Assembly: GCF_003610535.1 (NCBI RefSeq)
Contig: NZ_RAPN01000001.1
Location: forward strand, 4,017,320 to 4,081,319
Direction: 5' to 3'
DNA length: 64,000 nucleotides
Origin: Mangrovibacterium diazotrophicum
GTDB lineage: Bacteria > Bacteroidota > Bacteroidia > Bacteroidales > Prolixibacteraceae
The notes below the pieces were generated by a model. It did no database searches. It was not told where the DNA came from and saw only the letters and a list, made by a program, of their open reading frames with translations. A program made the translations under genes and the position numbers. Positions 1 to 8,855 of the stretch are shown piece after piece (position 1 is the first letter of the stretch; each line of letters begins with the position of its first letter).

Positions 1-131
1 ACCATACCGGTGTGGATGCGATAGTCAACTGTATTTTTATTTTTCACGTAAAACTCATATTTCCAGCCATTATCGTAAGTGTACAGGAAGTGTGCACCCA
101 GGAATTCATTTAAGTCTTTTATGTCTTTCAT
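1..131 (-). CDS. padC: Phenolic acid decarboxylase, 5' part only
   Basis: The reverse strand encodes the first 43 residues of a protein beginning [20 protein letters not shown] and continuing with [12 protein letters not shown] and VDYRIHTGM; the rest lies outside the window. This is the well conserved N-terminus of bacterial phenolic acid decarboxylases, cytosolic enzymes that remove CO2 from ferulic, p-coumaric and caffeic acid to give vinyl phenols, usually as a detoxification step. The ATG is at 129-131. It is divergent from an AraC-family gene at 241 that probably controls it. Assignment rests on recognising the family N-terminus, since no catalytic pocket can be checked here. Confidence 0.85.
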   Translation of the reverse strand, partial: MKDIKDLNEFLGAHFLYTYDNGWKYEFYVKNKNTVDYRIHTGM

Positions 132-187
132 AGCTCTTTATTTTTATTGAGTCTAAATTAGTGCTTATATTCGCGGTCAATATTGTC

Positions 188-218
188 AATAAAGACAATT
201 ACTTGACAAATAAGGACA
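188..218. promoter_or_regulatory. Candidate AraC-family operator, two direct half-sites
   Basis: AATAAAGACA (188-197) and AATAAGGACA (209-218) are direct repeats differing at one base and placed 21 bp apart, two helical turns. The first also lies in an inverted repeat ATTGTC-N6-GACAAT (182-199). Direct half-sites two turns apart are the usual target of the double-HTH AraC domain. The site sits in the divergent region between padC and the AraC gene, so it could serve both promoters. That the AraC protein binds here is inference. Confidence 0.5.
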
Positions 219-240
219 GCGCACTATTTGGGGGTATCGA

Positions 241-1011
241 ATGGAAAATGGAACGATTTATACCAAGACGACCGACATTGAGCATTTGAACATGAATACC
301 CATTTTCATGAAGCTCATCATCAGCTCATTTACATGATTAAGGGGACCCTGCGTGTTCGGGTGGCTGAAACGCAATATTTTTTGCCCGAAGGATTTATTG
401 GCCTTGTTCCGGCTAAGGTGATGCACAGCCTGCATAGCCGCAACGAAATGGTGAAGATGTTTTTAATCTATTATCCTTCCAATCTCGAGTTGAATGAATT
501 TACCTTATTTAATGCGAACGATTTTATTATCGAGAATTTGCGCTACCTGAGTAAGCAGGAACAGCAGATTGATCGTGTTGTCCATTCGGTATTGTTTAAT
601 TATGCCTATTCGTTTATTGCCTTATTAAATAGGAGTGAGGAAGAACATACTTTTCCGGTTCGGGGATTGATTGCGCCCAAGAACGACCGGCTTGCCGAAA
701 TTATGCAGTACCTGGAGCGGAATTATAGCAACCCGATAGATCTGAATACCGTTGCTAAGAAGTTTGGCTTTTCGAGCCGGAATTTAACGCGGCTGTTTAA
801 GAAGGAAAATATCAGTTTCAACAACTATGTGAATTACATTCGTGTTGTACACGCCATTGAAATGTTTACCGATCATCATGAAAGTGTGGAAAGTGTTGCG
901 TATGCGGTGGGCTACAGTACAGCGAGTAATTTTAGCCGCACCTTTAGAAAATATACCGGCTTTTCGCCCCGGGAGTTTATCAATGCCAATGCGACCCGGG
1001 CTATTTTTTAG
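241..1011 (+). CDS. AraC-family transcriptional regulator with cupin sensor domain
   Basis: 256 residues. The N-terminal part (about 15-110) looks like a cupin-type ligand domain, with HFHEAHHQLIYMIKG and a later PAKVMHSLHS stretch. The C-terminal part (about 155-250) is a two-helix-turn-helix AraC DNA-binding domain, ending in the family signature SVAYAVGYSTASNFSRTFRKYTGFSPREF-like region (only the family pattern is meant). It is divergently transcribed from padC with direct-repeat half-sites between them, so the simplest reading is a phenolic-acid-responsive activator of padC. This differs from the PadR repressor used by many Firmicutes. The ligand is inferred from context only. Confidence 0.8.
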   Translation: MENGTIYTKTTDIEHLNMNTHFHEAHHQLIYMIKGTLRVRVAETQYFLPEGFIGLVPAKVMHSLHSRNEMVKMFLIYYPSNLELNEFTLFNANDFIIENLRYLSKQEQQIDRVVHSVLFNYAYSFIALLNRSEEEHTFPVRGLIAPKNDRLAEIMQYLERNYSNPIDLNTVAKKFGFSSRNLTRLFKKENISFNNYVNYIRVVHAIEMFTDHHESVESVAYAVGYSTASNFSRTFRKYTGFSPREFINANATRAIF

Positions 1012-1143
1012 TGGATTGAATGTCATTCAAAAAGAAAAATCGGCCGGATAATTTGCAATAATTCACCAGTGAATACTAAAAATCGCCCGACCGATTAAAT
1101 TTCTGTGAGTTTAATTTTAAAGCAATAATGCTATTGGGGCATT

Positions 1144-2717
1144 TTATCTTTTTGTCGTAATCAGAATCACTCCGTCCTTGCCCTCTTCACCATATTTTTC
1201 GATTGCAGACTCACCTTTCAAAACGTCGATACTTTTAATGTTTTCCGGATTAATTTCTAAGCTTTTAACGTCAATATTTCCTTTGTTGACACCATCGACA
1301 ATGATTAGCGGTTTGGCACTGGCGTTTTTGGTCGATCGAATTTGAACGATTGCGGTTTCCGGAGCTCCGCTTCCAATTGCGGTGATTCTTTCGTCTTGCT
1401 TTTTGCGCTTCTTCTGCTCTTTTTTCAGTTTAATGTCGATTACCCCATCCTGCGCTTCTTGTCCGTAAAGTTCGATGCCACTTTGGGCCTTCAATACACT
1501 GATCGATTCAATGGTTTCCGGATCAATTTCGTTGATGCTGTCTACCTTTTTTCCGTCGACAATATAAAGTGGGTTTGGGCCAGGTTCCCAGTCTGCCGAA
1601 GCACCTGAATTGTTTGGGGAGAGGTTTACGGCTAATTGCTGCGGTTGTGCAACCACAATTTCCTGTTGCGCAAAGCCGGGAAAGGCAAACACCAGTGTGC
1701 TTGGAAAGCTGGCTATTTTCATGCTGAATTCTCCCTTGGTGTCCGTGATTGTGCCTACCTGTGTTCCTTTTATCAATATTGAAACACCGGCTAAAGCTTT
1801 CGTGTTGTTTTCGGTTTTTACAGTACCGCTGATCAGGTCGCCGTTTGCGCTAAGTGGTGCGGCTTCGAAGCGCTTGTTCGAGAGGATGAGCACGAGCACA
1901 GTGAGTAGCGGGAGCAACAGTAGTTGCCGCCAGATCTGTTTTTTGTTGTTTTCTGTTTCATCATAAGTATTCGGTCTTTTAGTTGTGAGCCGTTTAGGGC
2001 AGTTAAAAATGGTGCCACACCTTCTTTGTCGGCCATGGCGAGCATGGCTAGCTGGTAGTGTTGGCGGTTGGTTGTTTGAATAATTTGGTCGTCGGTCAGG
2101 TATTCCAGGTTGTTTTTAAGAGCATCTTTCAGCAACCAGGCAAAAGGGTTAAACCACTGGAGCAGGAATAGGAGCTCGGTGGTAAACACATCTATGGTGT
2201 GTTGTTCGTGAACGTGTATCAGTTCGTGTTGAAGAATGACGGGCAAGTGCTCGCTGTTTAGCACCTCGCGCGGAATTATAATTTGGTTGAAAAACGAGAA
2301 GGGGTGCACCTCCTGGTTGCATACGCAGCAGACGGTTTCGAGCAGCCGGGCTTTTTCACTTTTGCGGATCAGACTGATGGCGCGTAGGTTGCTAATGAGC
2401 AGGCGCAGCAAAAAGAAACCAGCTCCGGCGGCAAAAATCAGCAACGCTATTGCCGGCCAGTTGGTTGTTGCCGCTTCTGTTGCCAGTGGTTGCGCAGCAG
2501 TAGTGGGCGTTGTATTGATGATTTGCGGAATGACGACCTCTGTTGCGGTAACTTTGATGGTGATCAGTGGCAACAAGTAACTTACGGGCATAGCCAAAAA
2601 CAGGTATAGCCGGTTGAATCCGAACTGCTTTCGGCGGCGGAAGACCAGCAAGAAAAAAAGGTAGAAGGCAGCGAGTGCCGCTCCCGATTTTAGGAGATAA
2701 ATTAAGAAAGCTTCCAT
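1144..2717 (-). CDS. M56 BlaR1-like sensor fused to CarboxypepD_reg and plug-like repeats, interrupted by a -1 frame change
   Basis: Frame 1 (2717-1833) encodes an M56 antirepressor: several membrane helices and the zinc metalloprotease motif HELIHVHEQHTID, like BlaR1/MecR1. It runs out of sense after MMKQKTTKNRS and would end at 1833 with a meaningless Cys/Ser-rich tail. The -1 frame, open through this point down to 1144, continues naturally as KKQIWRQLLLLPLLTVLVL (a membrane helix), a carboxypeptidase-D-like regulatory domain, and two plug-like repeats (IVDGKKVDSIN...YGQEAQDGVIDI and IVDGVNKGN...YGEEGKDGVILI). The intact paralogue at 22562-24244 has the same join in a single frame. Joined length is about 524 residues. 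The frames meet at 1938-1944, where AAAAAAC is in the zero frame as A_AAA_AAC. Either programmed frameshifting or a disabling indel explains this. It begins 1 bp after the blaI stop codon, so it is co-transcribed with the repressor. Confidence 0.75.
1908..1944 (-). promoter_or_regulatory. Candidate -1 ribosomal frameshift signal
   Basis: On the reverse strand the zero-frame codons are ACA AAA AAC, that is the slippery heptamer A_AAA_AAC (1944-1938). It is followed by a 7-nt spacer and then a hairpin: GCG GCAAC (1930-1923), loop TACT, GTTGC (1918-1914), a 3-nt bulge and CGC (1910-1908). Slipping back one base places the ribosome in the frame that reads the downstream domains. Heptamer, spacing and stem all match known bacterial -1 frameshift sites. 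No upstream Shine-Dalgarno-like stimulator is visible. Confidence 0.45.
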
Positions 2718-2718
2718 G

Positions 2719-3078
2719 TCAATCTTCTTTTTTAATTAGCTCGATAAGTTCTTCCAGCTCCTCAGGACTCAAGCCTTTTTCTTTTACAAAAAAGGCCACC
2801 GCATTTTTGTACGAGTTGTCGAAATAATCTTTAATGACTTGCGACATAAAGCTGCCGCGGTAGTCCTCTTTCGATACCAAAGGATGGTACTCGTAGGTGT
2901 TACCGTAGGCTGTGAAGCCAATCAGACCCTTGTCCTGCAGTAAGCGCACCAACGACGAGATTGTATTGTAGTGGGGCTTTGGATCGGGATACTCGGCGAT
3001 GATGTCTTTCACGAACGCTTTTTCCAGCTTCCATAAAATTTTCATCAGCTCTTCTTCTTTGCGGGTTAGTTTCTTCAT
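2719..3078 (-). CDS. BlaI/MecI/CopY-family repressor
   Basis: 119 residues from the ATG at 3076-3078 (MKKLTRKEEELMKILWKLEK); the open frame runs further upstream but that would overlap the operator. The N-terminal winged helix contains the typical KPHYNTISSLVRLLQDKGLI recognition region, and the C-terminus is the helical dimerisation and cleavage part. Family members hold their own promoter shut until an M56 partner is activated. The partner starts 1 bp downstream. Two palindromes just upstream (3125-3158) are the likely operators. The inducing signal is unknown; beta-lactams should not be assumed. Confidence 0.88.
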   Translation of the reverse strand: MKKLTRKEEELMKILWKLEKAFVKDIIAEYPDPKPHYNTISSLVRLLQDKGLIGFTAYGNTYEYHPLVSKEDYRGSFMSQVIKDYFDNSYKNAVAFFVKEKGLSPEELEELIELIKKED

Positions 3079-3124
3079 CTGTTTGCGATGTTTTGTTTCG
3101 GAATTAAAAGTATAACTGATTTTG

Positions 3125-3158
3125 CAGTTTTGCAACTGAAAATACAGTTAGTGAACTG
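3125..3158. promoter_or_regulatory. Paired palindromic operators of the first BlaI system
   Basis: Two perfect inverted repeats of form CAGTT-N4-AACTG lie at 3125-3138 (spacer TTGC) and 3145-3158 (spacer AGTG), with centres exactly 20 bp apart. They are immediately upstream of the blaI start at 3078. Dimeric BlaI/MecI repressors bind such short dyads in tandem. The dyad differs from the one at the second BlaI locus. Confidence 0.6.
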
Positions 3159-3376
3159 AAAAATTAGTTTGGTGTCTTTGGAGGTGTTACTCTTTTGTTG
3201 TTTGTATTACGGGCCTAACTTCCTGTCTGGGGATTAAAAACGTTGATAATGAATTGGTTTATAATCATTTGGTGAAAGTATGGGCACAAGGATGAACGAT
3301 CAGGGGTAAACGAATATTTTTAAACTATTGGTTGAAAGTGCTAATTTAGACGGGTGTCTAATTGGAATGTCGAAAT

Positions 3377-3778
3377 ATGACAGAAATTAAATTTGAAATT
3401 GGGAGTGTTCCGGATACAGCACAAATCATTGAGGTTTATAATGGTTCAGGAATTAACCGGCCTACAGCAGATTTCAACCGAATTGAAAAAATGTATTCCA
3501 ATTCGAACCTGGTCGTCAGTGCCTGGAAGGGAGATGAACTTGTTGGAATCGCACGTTCGCTGACGGATTTTTGTTACGCTTGCTATTTATCTGATCTGGC
3601 TGTAAAAAGAGAATACCAGAAAGAGGGCATCGGAAAACGGTTGATTGAGCTGACCCAACAAGAAATCGGAGAGGAAACCGCCCTGATCCTTTTATCGGCA
3701 CCCGCTGCGATGGGCTATTATCCCAAAGTTGGTTTTGATAAAGTGGAGAATGGATTTATTATCAGGCGTACAAAATAG
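3377..3778 (+). CDS. GNAT-family N-acetyltransferase
   Basis: 133 residues from the ATG at 3377; a TTG at 3362 could add five residues. The acetyl-CoA site is visible as LSDLAVKREYQKEGIGKRLI (beta strand 4 and the Q/R-x-x-G-x-G/A loop), followed by PAAMGYYPKVGF, the usual C-terminal Tyr/aromatic region. Acceptor substrate cannot be predicted. It stands alone, 226 bp from the blaI operators and 35 bp ahead of an unrelated membrane protein gene. Confidence 0.85.
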   Translation: MTEIKFEIGSVPDTAQIIEVYNGSGINRPTADFNRIEKMYSNSNLVVSAWKGDELVGIARSLTDFCYACYLSDLAVKREYQKEGIGKRLIELTQQEIGEETALILLSAPAAMGYYPKVGFDKVENGFIIRRTK

Positions 3779-3813
3779 GTGCTGTAACCACAAAGTGCAC
3801 ACAATCTAAATCG

Positions 3814-4341
3814 ATGATGAATAAAACAGTGTTTCACAGATTGAAAGCAAACGACGACTATCGTCATGTCATCGCAGCCGGTTTTTTGGTTGTTCTCGGC
3901 TTTGTCTTTCTTTTGGGAATTAGCTCATTTTCCCGGAATGTCTTGGTATTTATCGGATTTTGTGGCTTGGCAGTGTTTGCGTACCGGTTTGTAAAAACGA
4001 CTAAACCAATAACAATAGCTACAAACTCAATTTGCTTGGGGAAAGGGGTTGTAGGCTTCAAAAGCATTTGGCTAAAAGCTTGGGAAATTCGGAAAATAGA
4101 ACTCATTTACGAGAAGAAAATTGAAGATCAGCCAGTGGCGCGTTTGAAAAGCGGTGTCGTTCAAACTTATTCCAATTATTACCTTATTTATTTGAAGCAG
4201 GGGGAATTATTGAAGTTTGATAATTCATACGACGACAACCTGAAAGTACACATCCGTGGATGGTGCGAGGTAAATCAGGTTGAAGTAAATTTAGAAATAG
4301 AGAAATTAACAGATGTTTCGACAGAAGATCTGTTTGAATGA
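3814..4341 (+). CDS. Uncharacterised protein with two N-terminal membrane helices
   Basis: 175 residues. Two hydrophobic helices at about 22-37 and 41-58 are followed by a soluble part rich in beta strands (KPITIATNSICLGKG..., IWLKAWEIRKIELIYEKK). This layout resembles bacterial PH-like (YcxB-type) membrane proteins, but I do not recognise a family with certainty. It is 21 bp upstream of the next gene on the same strand and may be co-transcribed with it. Confidence 0.6.
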   Translation: MMNKTVFHRLKANDDYRHVIAAGFLVVLGFVFLLGISSFSRNVLVFIGFCGLAVFAYRFVKTTKPITIATNSICLGKGVVGFKSIWLKAWEIRKIELIYEKKIEDQPVARLKSGVVQTYSNYYLIYLKQGELLKFDNSYDDNLKVHIRGWCEVNQVEVNLEIEKLTDVSTEDLFE

Positions 4342-4362
4342 AGTCAAGCTAAAAATCGAAGG

Positions 4363-5442
4363 ATGAAATTAAATCGGTTTTGTATTGTACTCCTCTTTTT
4401 TCTGGCGGTAACTAGCGTTGCATTTTCGCAGGGGCAGATTCTTTCAGGCCGTGTAATCGACACGGAAACTGGGGAGCCAATACACAATACCGAGATTTTT
4501 ATTTCGGGAACGACGGTTGGCTGTACCACGGATGCACTCGGGCAATTCTCCATAAAGCCTCCTTTTCTGCCATGTATTCTGATCGCCAATCATGTTTCGT
4601 ATGAGGCCTATGTGAAGCCCATCGATTCTACGAATAATCTAATGATAGAACTGCAGCCTTCAGTATACCGGATTGGCGGAGTTAGCGTGGCAGGTAAAGA
4701 CAGACGAAAAAGAAACCTTCGCTTTTTTTATGCGCATTTCATTCGGGAAAATCAGCATGATATTCAAATACTGAACGATAGTGTCCTCGTTTTTGAACGG
4801 GATGACATGAGTTTTAAAGCACACTGTTCCGACCCTCTTCTTATTGAAAATGATTTTTTAGGTTACCGGATCACGGTGATCATTGACGAGTTTAGCGTGA
4901 CTGTGCATGATGGTCCAACAGGCGAACAATTGCCGTTGAATTCGGGCCGGGGCGGAGAAATATCGAACCTGAAAGGCTACTTTTATTACGAACCGCTGGA
5001 AGAGAGCATAAAAGATAAGTCCGAAATTTTCGAGGAAAACCGGCGGTCTGCCTATTACGGATCTTATCGACACTTTTTAAAAGCATTGTATGATGCTGAT
5101 TTTTCGGATCAGGGCTTTGCTTTGGAGCCATTTCCCAAAGACAGTATTCCCTTCTACCAAATCAAAGGTGGCGGAGCCTTGCTCGATGCCAAGCAATACC
5201 TGATAAATGTCGATTCGCTGCACGTGACGTACTACTTCGATAACGATCAAAAGCCGGTTCCTGAAAAATATGTCAACACGCTGAATTATGTGTTTCGGAG
5301 AGGGTCTGCTATTTATCCAACCAAACAAGCTTTTGTGGTCCGAAAGAACGGAACCAGTCCCAAGTTGACTTTTACGATTCGCGGTGCCATGACGATTAAA
5401 AACTTTGCGAATTCACTTCCGGAGGATTATACCCCGGAATAG
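4363..5442 (+). CDS. Exported carboxypeptidase-D-regulatory-like domain protein
   Basis: 359 residues with a signal peptide (MKLNRFCIVLLFFLAVTSVA, cleavage near FSQG). Residues about 28-110 form a carboxypeptidase-D regulatory-like beta-sandwich (ILSGRVIDTETGEPIHNTEI, GTTVGCTTDALGQFSI). The remaining 250 residues resemble the linker region of DUF5686-type proteins (FYAHFIRENQHDIQILNDSV, YHFLKALYDADF) but no outer-membrane barrel follows. A periplasmic or surface role is likely; function unknown. Confidence 0.65.
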   Translation: MKLNRFCIVLLFFLAVTSVAFSQGQILSGRVIDTETGEPIHNTEIFISGTTVGCTTDALGQFSIKPPFLPCILIANHVSYEAYVKPIDSTNNLMIELQPSVYRIGGVSVAGKDRRKRNLRFFYAHFIRENQHDIQILNDSVLVFERDDMSFKAHCSDPLLIENDFLGYRITVIIDEFSVTVHDGPTGEQLPLNSGRGGEISNLKGYFYYEPLEESIKDKSEIFEENRRSAYYGSYRHFLKALYDADFSDQGFALEPFPKDSIPFYQIKGGGALLDAKQYLINVDSLHVTYYFDNDQKPVPEKYVNTLNYVFRRGSAIYPTKQAFVVRKNGTSPKLTFTIRGAMTIKNFANSLPEDYTPE

Positions 5443-5567
5443 TCGGAGAAGGCTGTTTTACATTCATTTTTAGTTGTTTCCAGATAGATGCTTTGGGTAA
5501 ATCGTCGTAACTTTTGTTAATCAAAGAAATTCCACATTCATTCACGATTAACCCAAAAAGAAAAAGC

Positions 5568-6032
5568 ATGAAAAAATTAGTTTCAATTTGTACACTGTTC
5601 TTGGTATTTGTAACGGTGGCTTTCGCACAGGTGCCGCAGGAAGAAGTTGATTATTACCAATCGGTTTTCGGAATGCAGAAAAAAATGATTGTTGCTGCTT
5701 TCCTGGAGTTAGACGACTCGGACGCCTTTTGGCCGGTTTATAATGAATATGAAAAAGCCCGAAAGGAATTGGGACAGAAAAAGCTGAATTTGACACTCGA
5801 CTACCTGGAGAACTACGGAAACTTTACCGATGACAAAACCGACGAGTTGGTGAAAACAAGCATGAGCAACCGGAAGGCAACCGAGGCTTTGATGGCTAAG
5901 TACTATAAGAAAGTGAAGAAAGCGTCGGGCTCAAAAATTGCTGCTCAGTTTTACCAGCTCGAATGTTTCTTCCAGACAGCTGTCAGCGCAGAAGTGTATA
6001 ATTCGGTTCCTTTGATCGGAGAAATTGAATAA
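5568..6032 (+). CDS. Small exported protein of unknown function
   Basis: 154 residues from the ATG at 5568 (MKKLVSICTLFLVFVTVAFA signal peptide). The open frame extends 18 codons upstream, but the signal sequence fixes this start. The mature part is helical and charged (EEVDYYQSVFGMQKKMIVAAFLEL, DFWPVYNEYEKARKEL-like pattern, KKVKKASGSKIAAQFYQLE). Similar short periplasmic helical proteins are common in Bacteroidota; I cannot name a function. A terminator follows at 6079. Confidence 0.65.
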   Translation: MKKLVSICTLFLVFVTVAFAQVPQEEVDYYQSVFGMQKKMIVAAFLELDDSDAFWPVYNEYEKARKELGQKKLNLTLDYLENYGNFTDDKTDELVKTSMSNRKATEALMAKYYKKVKKASGSKIAAQFYQLECFFQTAVSAEVYNSVPLIGEIE

Positions 6033-6078
6033 AAAAACCACCACGGTATTTTCATTGTTAGCAAAGTAAAGAGATAAA

Positions 6079-6105
6079 AAAAGAGAGGGAAAAACCCTCT
6101 CTTTT
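6079..6105. terminator. Bidirectional intrinsic terminator
   Basis: AAAAGAGAGGG (6079-6089), loop AAAAA, CCCTCTCTTTT (6095-6105): an 11-bp perfect stem with A/T flanks that can stop both the upstream plus-strand gene and the converging TonB receptor gene. Confidence 0.85.
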
Positions 6106-6133
6106 ACAAGTGTAACCCTATTTGTTTTGGAAC

Positions 6134-8614
6134 TTAATATGCTCCACCGTCAAATTCCATTTCGTTGGTGCCGTCGCCACCGTTTCTGCCGTTTTCAGTT
6201 TTGTAATTATTCAGTTTGAAGCTCAAGGTCAGCTGCACAACGCGAGGTTCGTGCTTGAACTTAAAGGTTGAGTTAAAGTTGGTGCCGCTGTTGGTACCTT
6301 GCCAGCCACCTGAACCAAAAATATCCTGCATGCTCAAGGTTGCTGTCAGTTTGCGGTTCATTAGCTCCTGGCGGTATGAGATATTCGAGTAGAATGATCC
6401 GTCGCGATCACCTTGGGCCGAAACTGAAGGCCCGCGGTAGTTACCGTCAATCTGAAGGCGTGCACTCTGCGAAAATTTGAAAGTTGCGTTCATTCGCCCG
6501 TCTTTGTTCAAACTTGAACGGCTAACATATTCACCCAAGACTTCAGCTTGTAATTCGTATTGGTAAACCGAAATACTGGTGTTCACCAACAACCATTTTG
6601 CCAGGTTCAGGTTCAGCATCAGCTCGCCCCCGGTTGATTTGTTATCGCCAACGTTGGCACTGGTCAACAGGTAAGTTCCGTCGTCGAGCACTTCTGTAAT
6701 TCGGTCGTTTACATCCTTCGTTTTGCGGTGGAAAGCGTCAAGGGATACAAACGATCCTCCGAAGCGCTTCATCACACTCATGTCGTACGAGTTGGTGTAG
6801 GCCGGTTTCAATTCCGGATTTCCCTTCCGGATCGTCGTTTGATTCATGAAGGTTTCGAACGGATCGAGGTCACGGCCTCTCGGACGGTCAATTCGCCGCG
6901 AGTAGCTAGCCATCAATTGTGTACCTTCCAAAACCTCATATGAAGCGTGTACCGAAGGGAAAAAATCGAAACGATTCAATGTATAAGTCTCGGCATCGGT
7001 TCCCTGGTGTTTGGTTTCCCGGTTGGTATATTCACCTCTCAAACCAGCCATCATTTCCAGTTTGTTGAATTTATTGGAGTAAGTTGTATACAGGGCATGA
7101 ATATCGCGTTTGAAGTCCATGCTGCTGGTGTAGTCTGCGTTATTTATCCAATCCTGGGTTTCTGTGTCATAATCTTCAAAAATGTAGTCTTGGGTCTCGC
7201 GACGCATCGTACTTTGAAATCCGGCTTCCAGTTTTCCGGTTTCGCCCAACGGACGCGTATAGTCCAGCTTGGCCCGGTAGTCCTGCGAATCCTCACCTTC
7301 TGTTGTTCTTACGCGCAAGTCGTAAACGTCGCTCGGATTGTAGTTTTCGTCCGCAATTACTTCCGATTGGTATTCAACGTCATCTCCGTTACGGTCGCGG
7401 AAGTAGAACATTCCTTCCAGTTTGTGGGTGCCATCTTCGCTGTATTTGTGCAGGAAGTTCACGCTCGCATCCACGAAATTGTTGTTCCGGTCCGCGTCTT
7501 CAGTTTCGAGCGTATATTTTTCAGTGAATGGAGAATTATCCAGATATTCGGTCTTGTAGTAATCATGTACATCCGATTTCGAATCGAAATTAAATGTTCC
7601 AACGTTGGCATTAAAGCCCAAGGTCGTTTTATCAGTCAGGTATAAATCGACACCACCTTTAAATCGGTAGCCATGGCGGTTAAACTCTCGGTCGCCATCC
7701 GAATTCATGTACTCGGTACTGTCGGTATAAAATGTTTCGCGTGTTGAGTGGTGTTCCCCATTCGAAATTCGATCGCTGGTATCAAAACCAAAAGTAAACT
7801 GACGCTTTTCATTTTTGTGGTTTACGGTGAAGTCCAGGCTACGACTTTCGTTCGTACTTCCCGAAACATTTAAAATTCCATCGAACCCGGTTAGCGCATT
7901 CTTTTTGGTAACCAGGTTGATGATACCGGCCATGCCATCGGGATCGTATTTGGCTGATGGGTTTGTAATAATTTCGATGTTTTCGAGGGCCGAAGCCGGA
8001 ATTTGTTGCAAGGCATCACTTCCACTCAGCGCCGACGGCCGCCCGTCGATAAATACCGTGAAGCTGGATGATCCGCGCAGGGTAACGTTTCCTTCAATGT
8101 CGACCTGAACCGAGGGCGTGTTTTCCAGAACGTCTACTGCCGTACCTCCGGCTGCATTAATGTCCTGATCAACATTGATGACTTTCTTGTCAACTTTGTA
8201 CTCCAGGCGGGGTTTCTCGGCAACAACCTCTACACTACCCAATTCCTGGTGCGACGCCTCGAGCGGGATTGTACCCAGGTCGATTGCCTTTTTGTCGTTG
8301 GTGACTTTAATGTTGTTGATCCGTGTTTTGTTGAACCCGATAAAATTGGCTTCAACGTAGTAAGTTCCGTTATTAATTTTTTCAATTGTAAACTCTCCTT
8401 CCGGGTTGGTAATTCCTCCGGTAACCAGAGTCGAGTCGGCGCTGTTATAAATGGAAATATTGGCGTATTCCATAGGGGTATTGGAATCTTTTTCTATTAC
8501 TTTTCCCTTAATAACCGACTTCTCAGAGGGGGCGTTGTCGGGATTTGCCAGAGCGCTGATGTTCGCAAAGCACGCTGCAAATAGCAACAACCACGTGATT
8601 CGTTTCTTGTACAT
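6134..8614 (-). CDS. TonB-dependent outer-membrane receptor
   Basis: 826 residues with a signal peptide (MYKKRITWLLLFAACFANIS). Order: carboxypeptidase-D regulatory-like domain (about 33-120, VIKGKVIEKDSNTPMEYANI), plug domain (about 140-240, with VDVLENTPSVQVDIEGNVTL and NPSAKYDPDGMAGIINL), then a long beta-barrel ending in an aromatic-rich strand. The barrel is of the outer-membrane beta-barrel family 3 type, usually without a SusD partner, and none is present. The substrate is unknown. It stands as a single gene with 241 bp upstream before the permease gene, so grouping it with the peptidoglycan cluster is only positional. Confidence 0.85.
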   Translation of the reverse strand: MYKKRITWLLLFAACFANISALANPDNAPSEKSVIKGKVIEKDSNTPMEYANISIYNSADSTLVTGGITNPEGEFTIEKINNGTYYVEANFIGFNKTRINNIKVTNDKKAIDLGTIPLEASHQELGSVEVVAEKPRLEYKVDKKVINVDQDINAAGGTAVDVLENTPSVQVDIEGNVTLRGSSSFTVFIDGRPSALSGSDALQQIPASALENIEIITNPSAKYDPDGMAGIINLVTKKNALTGFDGILNVSGSTNESRSLDFTVNHKNEKRQFTFGFDTSDRISNGEHHSTRETFYTDSTEYMNSDGDREFNRHGYRFKGGVDLYLTDKTTLGFNANVGTFNFDSKSDVHDYYKTEYLDNSPFTEKYTLETEDADRNNNFVDASVNFLHKYSEDGTHKLEGMFYFRDRNGDDVEYQSEVIADENYNPSDVYDLRVRTTEGEDSQDYRAKLDYTRPLGETGKLEAGFQSTMRRETQDYIFEDYDTETQDWINNADYTSSMDFKRDIHALYTTYSNKFNKLEMMAGLRGEYTNRETKHQGTDAETYTLNRFDFFPSVHASYEVLEGTQLMASYSRRIDRPRGRDLDPFETFMNQTTIRKGNPELKPAYTNSYDMSVMKRFGGSFVSLDAFHRKTKDVNDRITEVLDDGTYLLTSANVGDNKSTGGELMLNLNLAKWLLVNTSISVYQYELQAEVLGEYVSRSSLNKDGRMNATFKFSQSARLQIDGNYRGPSVSAQGDRDGSFYSNISYRQELMNRKLTATLSMQDIFGSGGWQGTNSGTNFNSTFKFKHEPRVVQLTLSFKLNNYKTENGRNGGDGTNEMEFDGGAY

Positions 8615-8855
8615 GTTTAATTGTTTTGTTTTTTCATATCGAAACAGGATGGAAAATGCTGAAAATCTCTCCCGGAAGGATTGCTTTCACATCACTTCAG
8701 CAAAACCTGCTTGTTTTTTAATTGCGTTTACATGTATAAGACGTCAAAAGCCATGTGTGGTTTAATGTGATTTTTGTCAGTTTTGTTAATAAGTGTAAAC
8801 CGAATGTTTTTGTCTGAATTTGGAGTCTGAGTGCCGGAAAATGCTGCGAAGTGCC

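Noticed and set aside
1342-1966. Plus-strand open frames opposite the M56 gene
   Set aside because: They are antisense shadows of the strongly coding minus strand with no recognisable domain.
6947-7645. 232-codon plus-strand frame inside the TonB receptor gene
   Set aside because: A shadow of the receptor coding strand; hydrophobic and Val/Ile/Phe-rich as expected from reversed codons.
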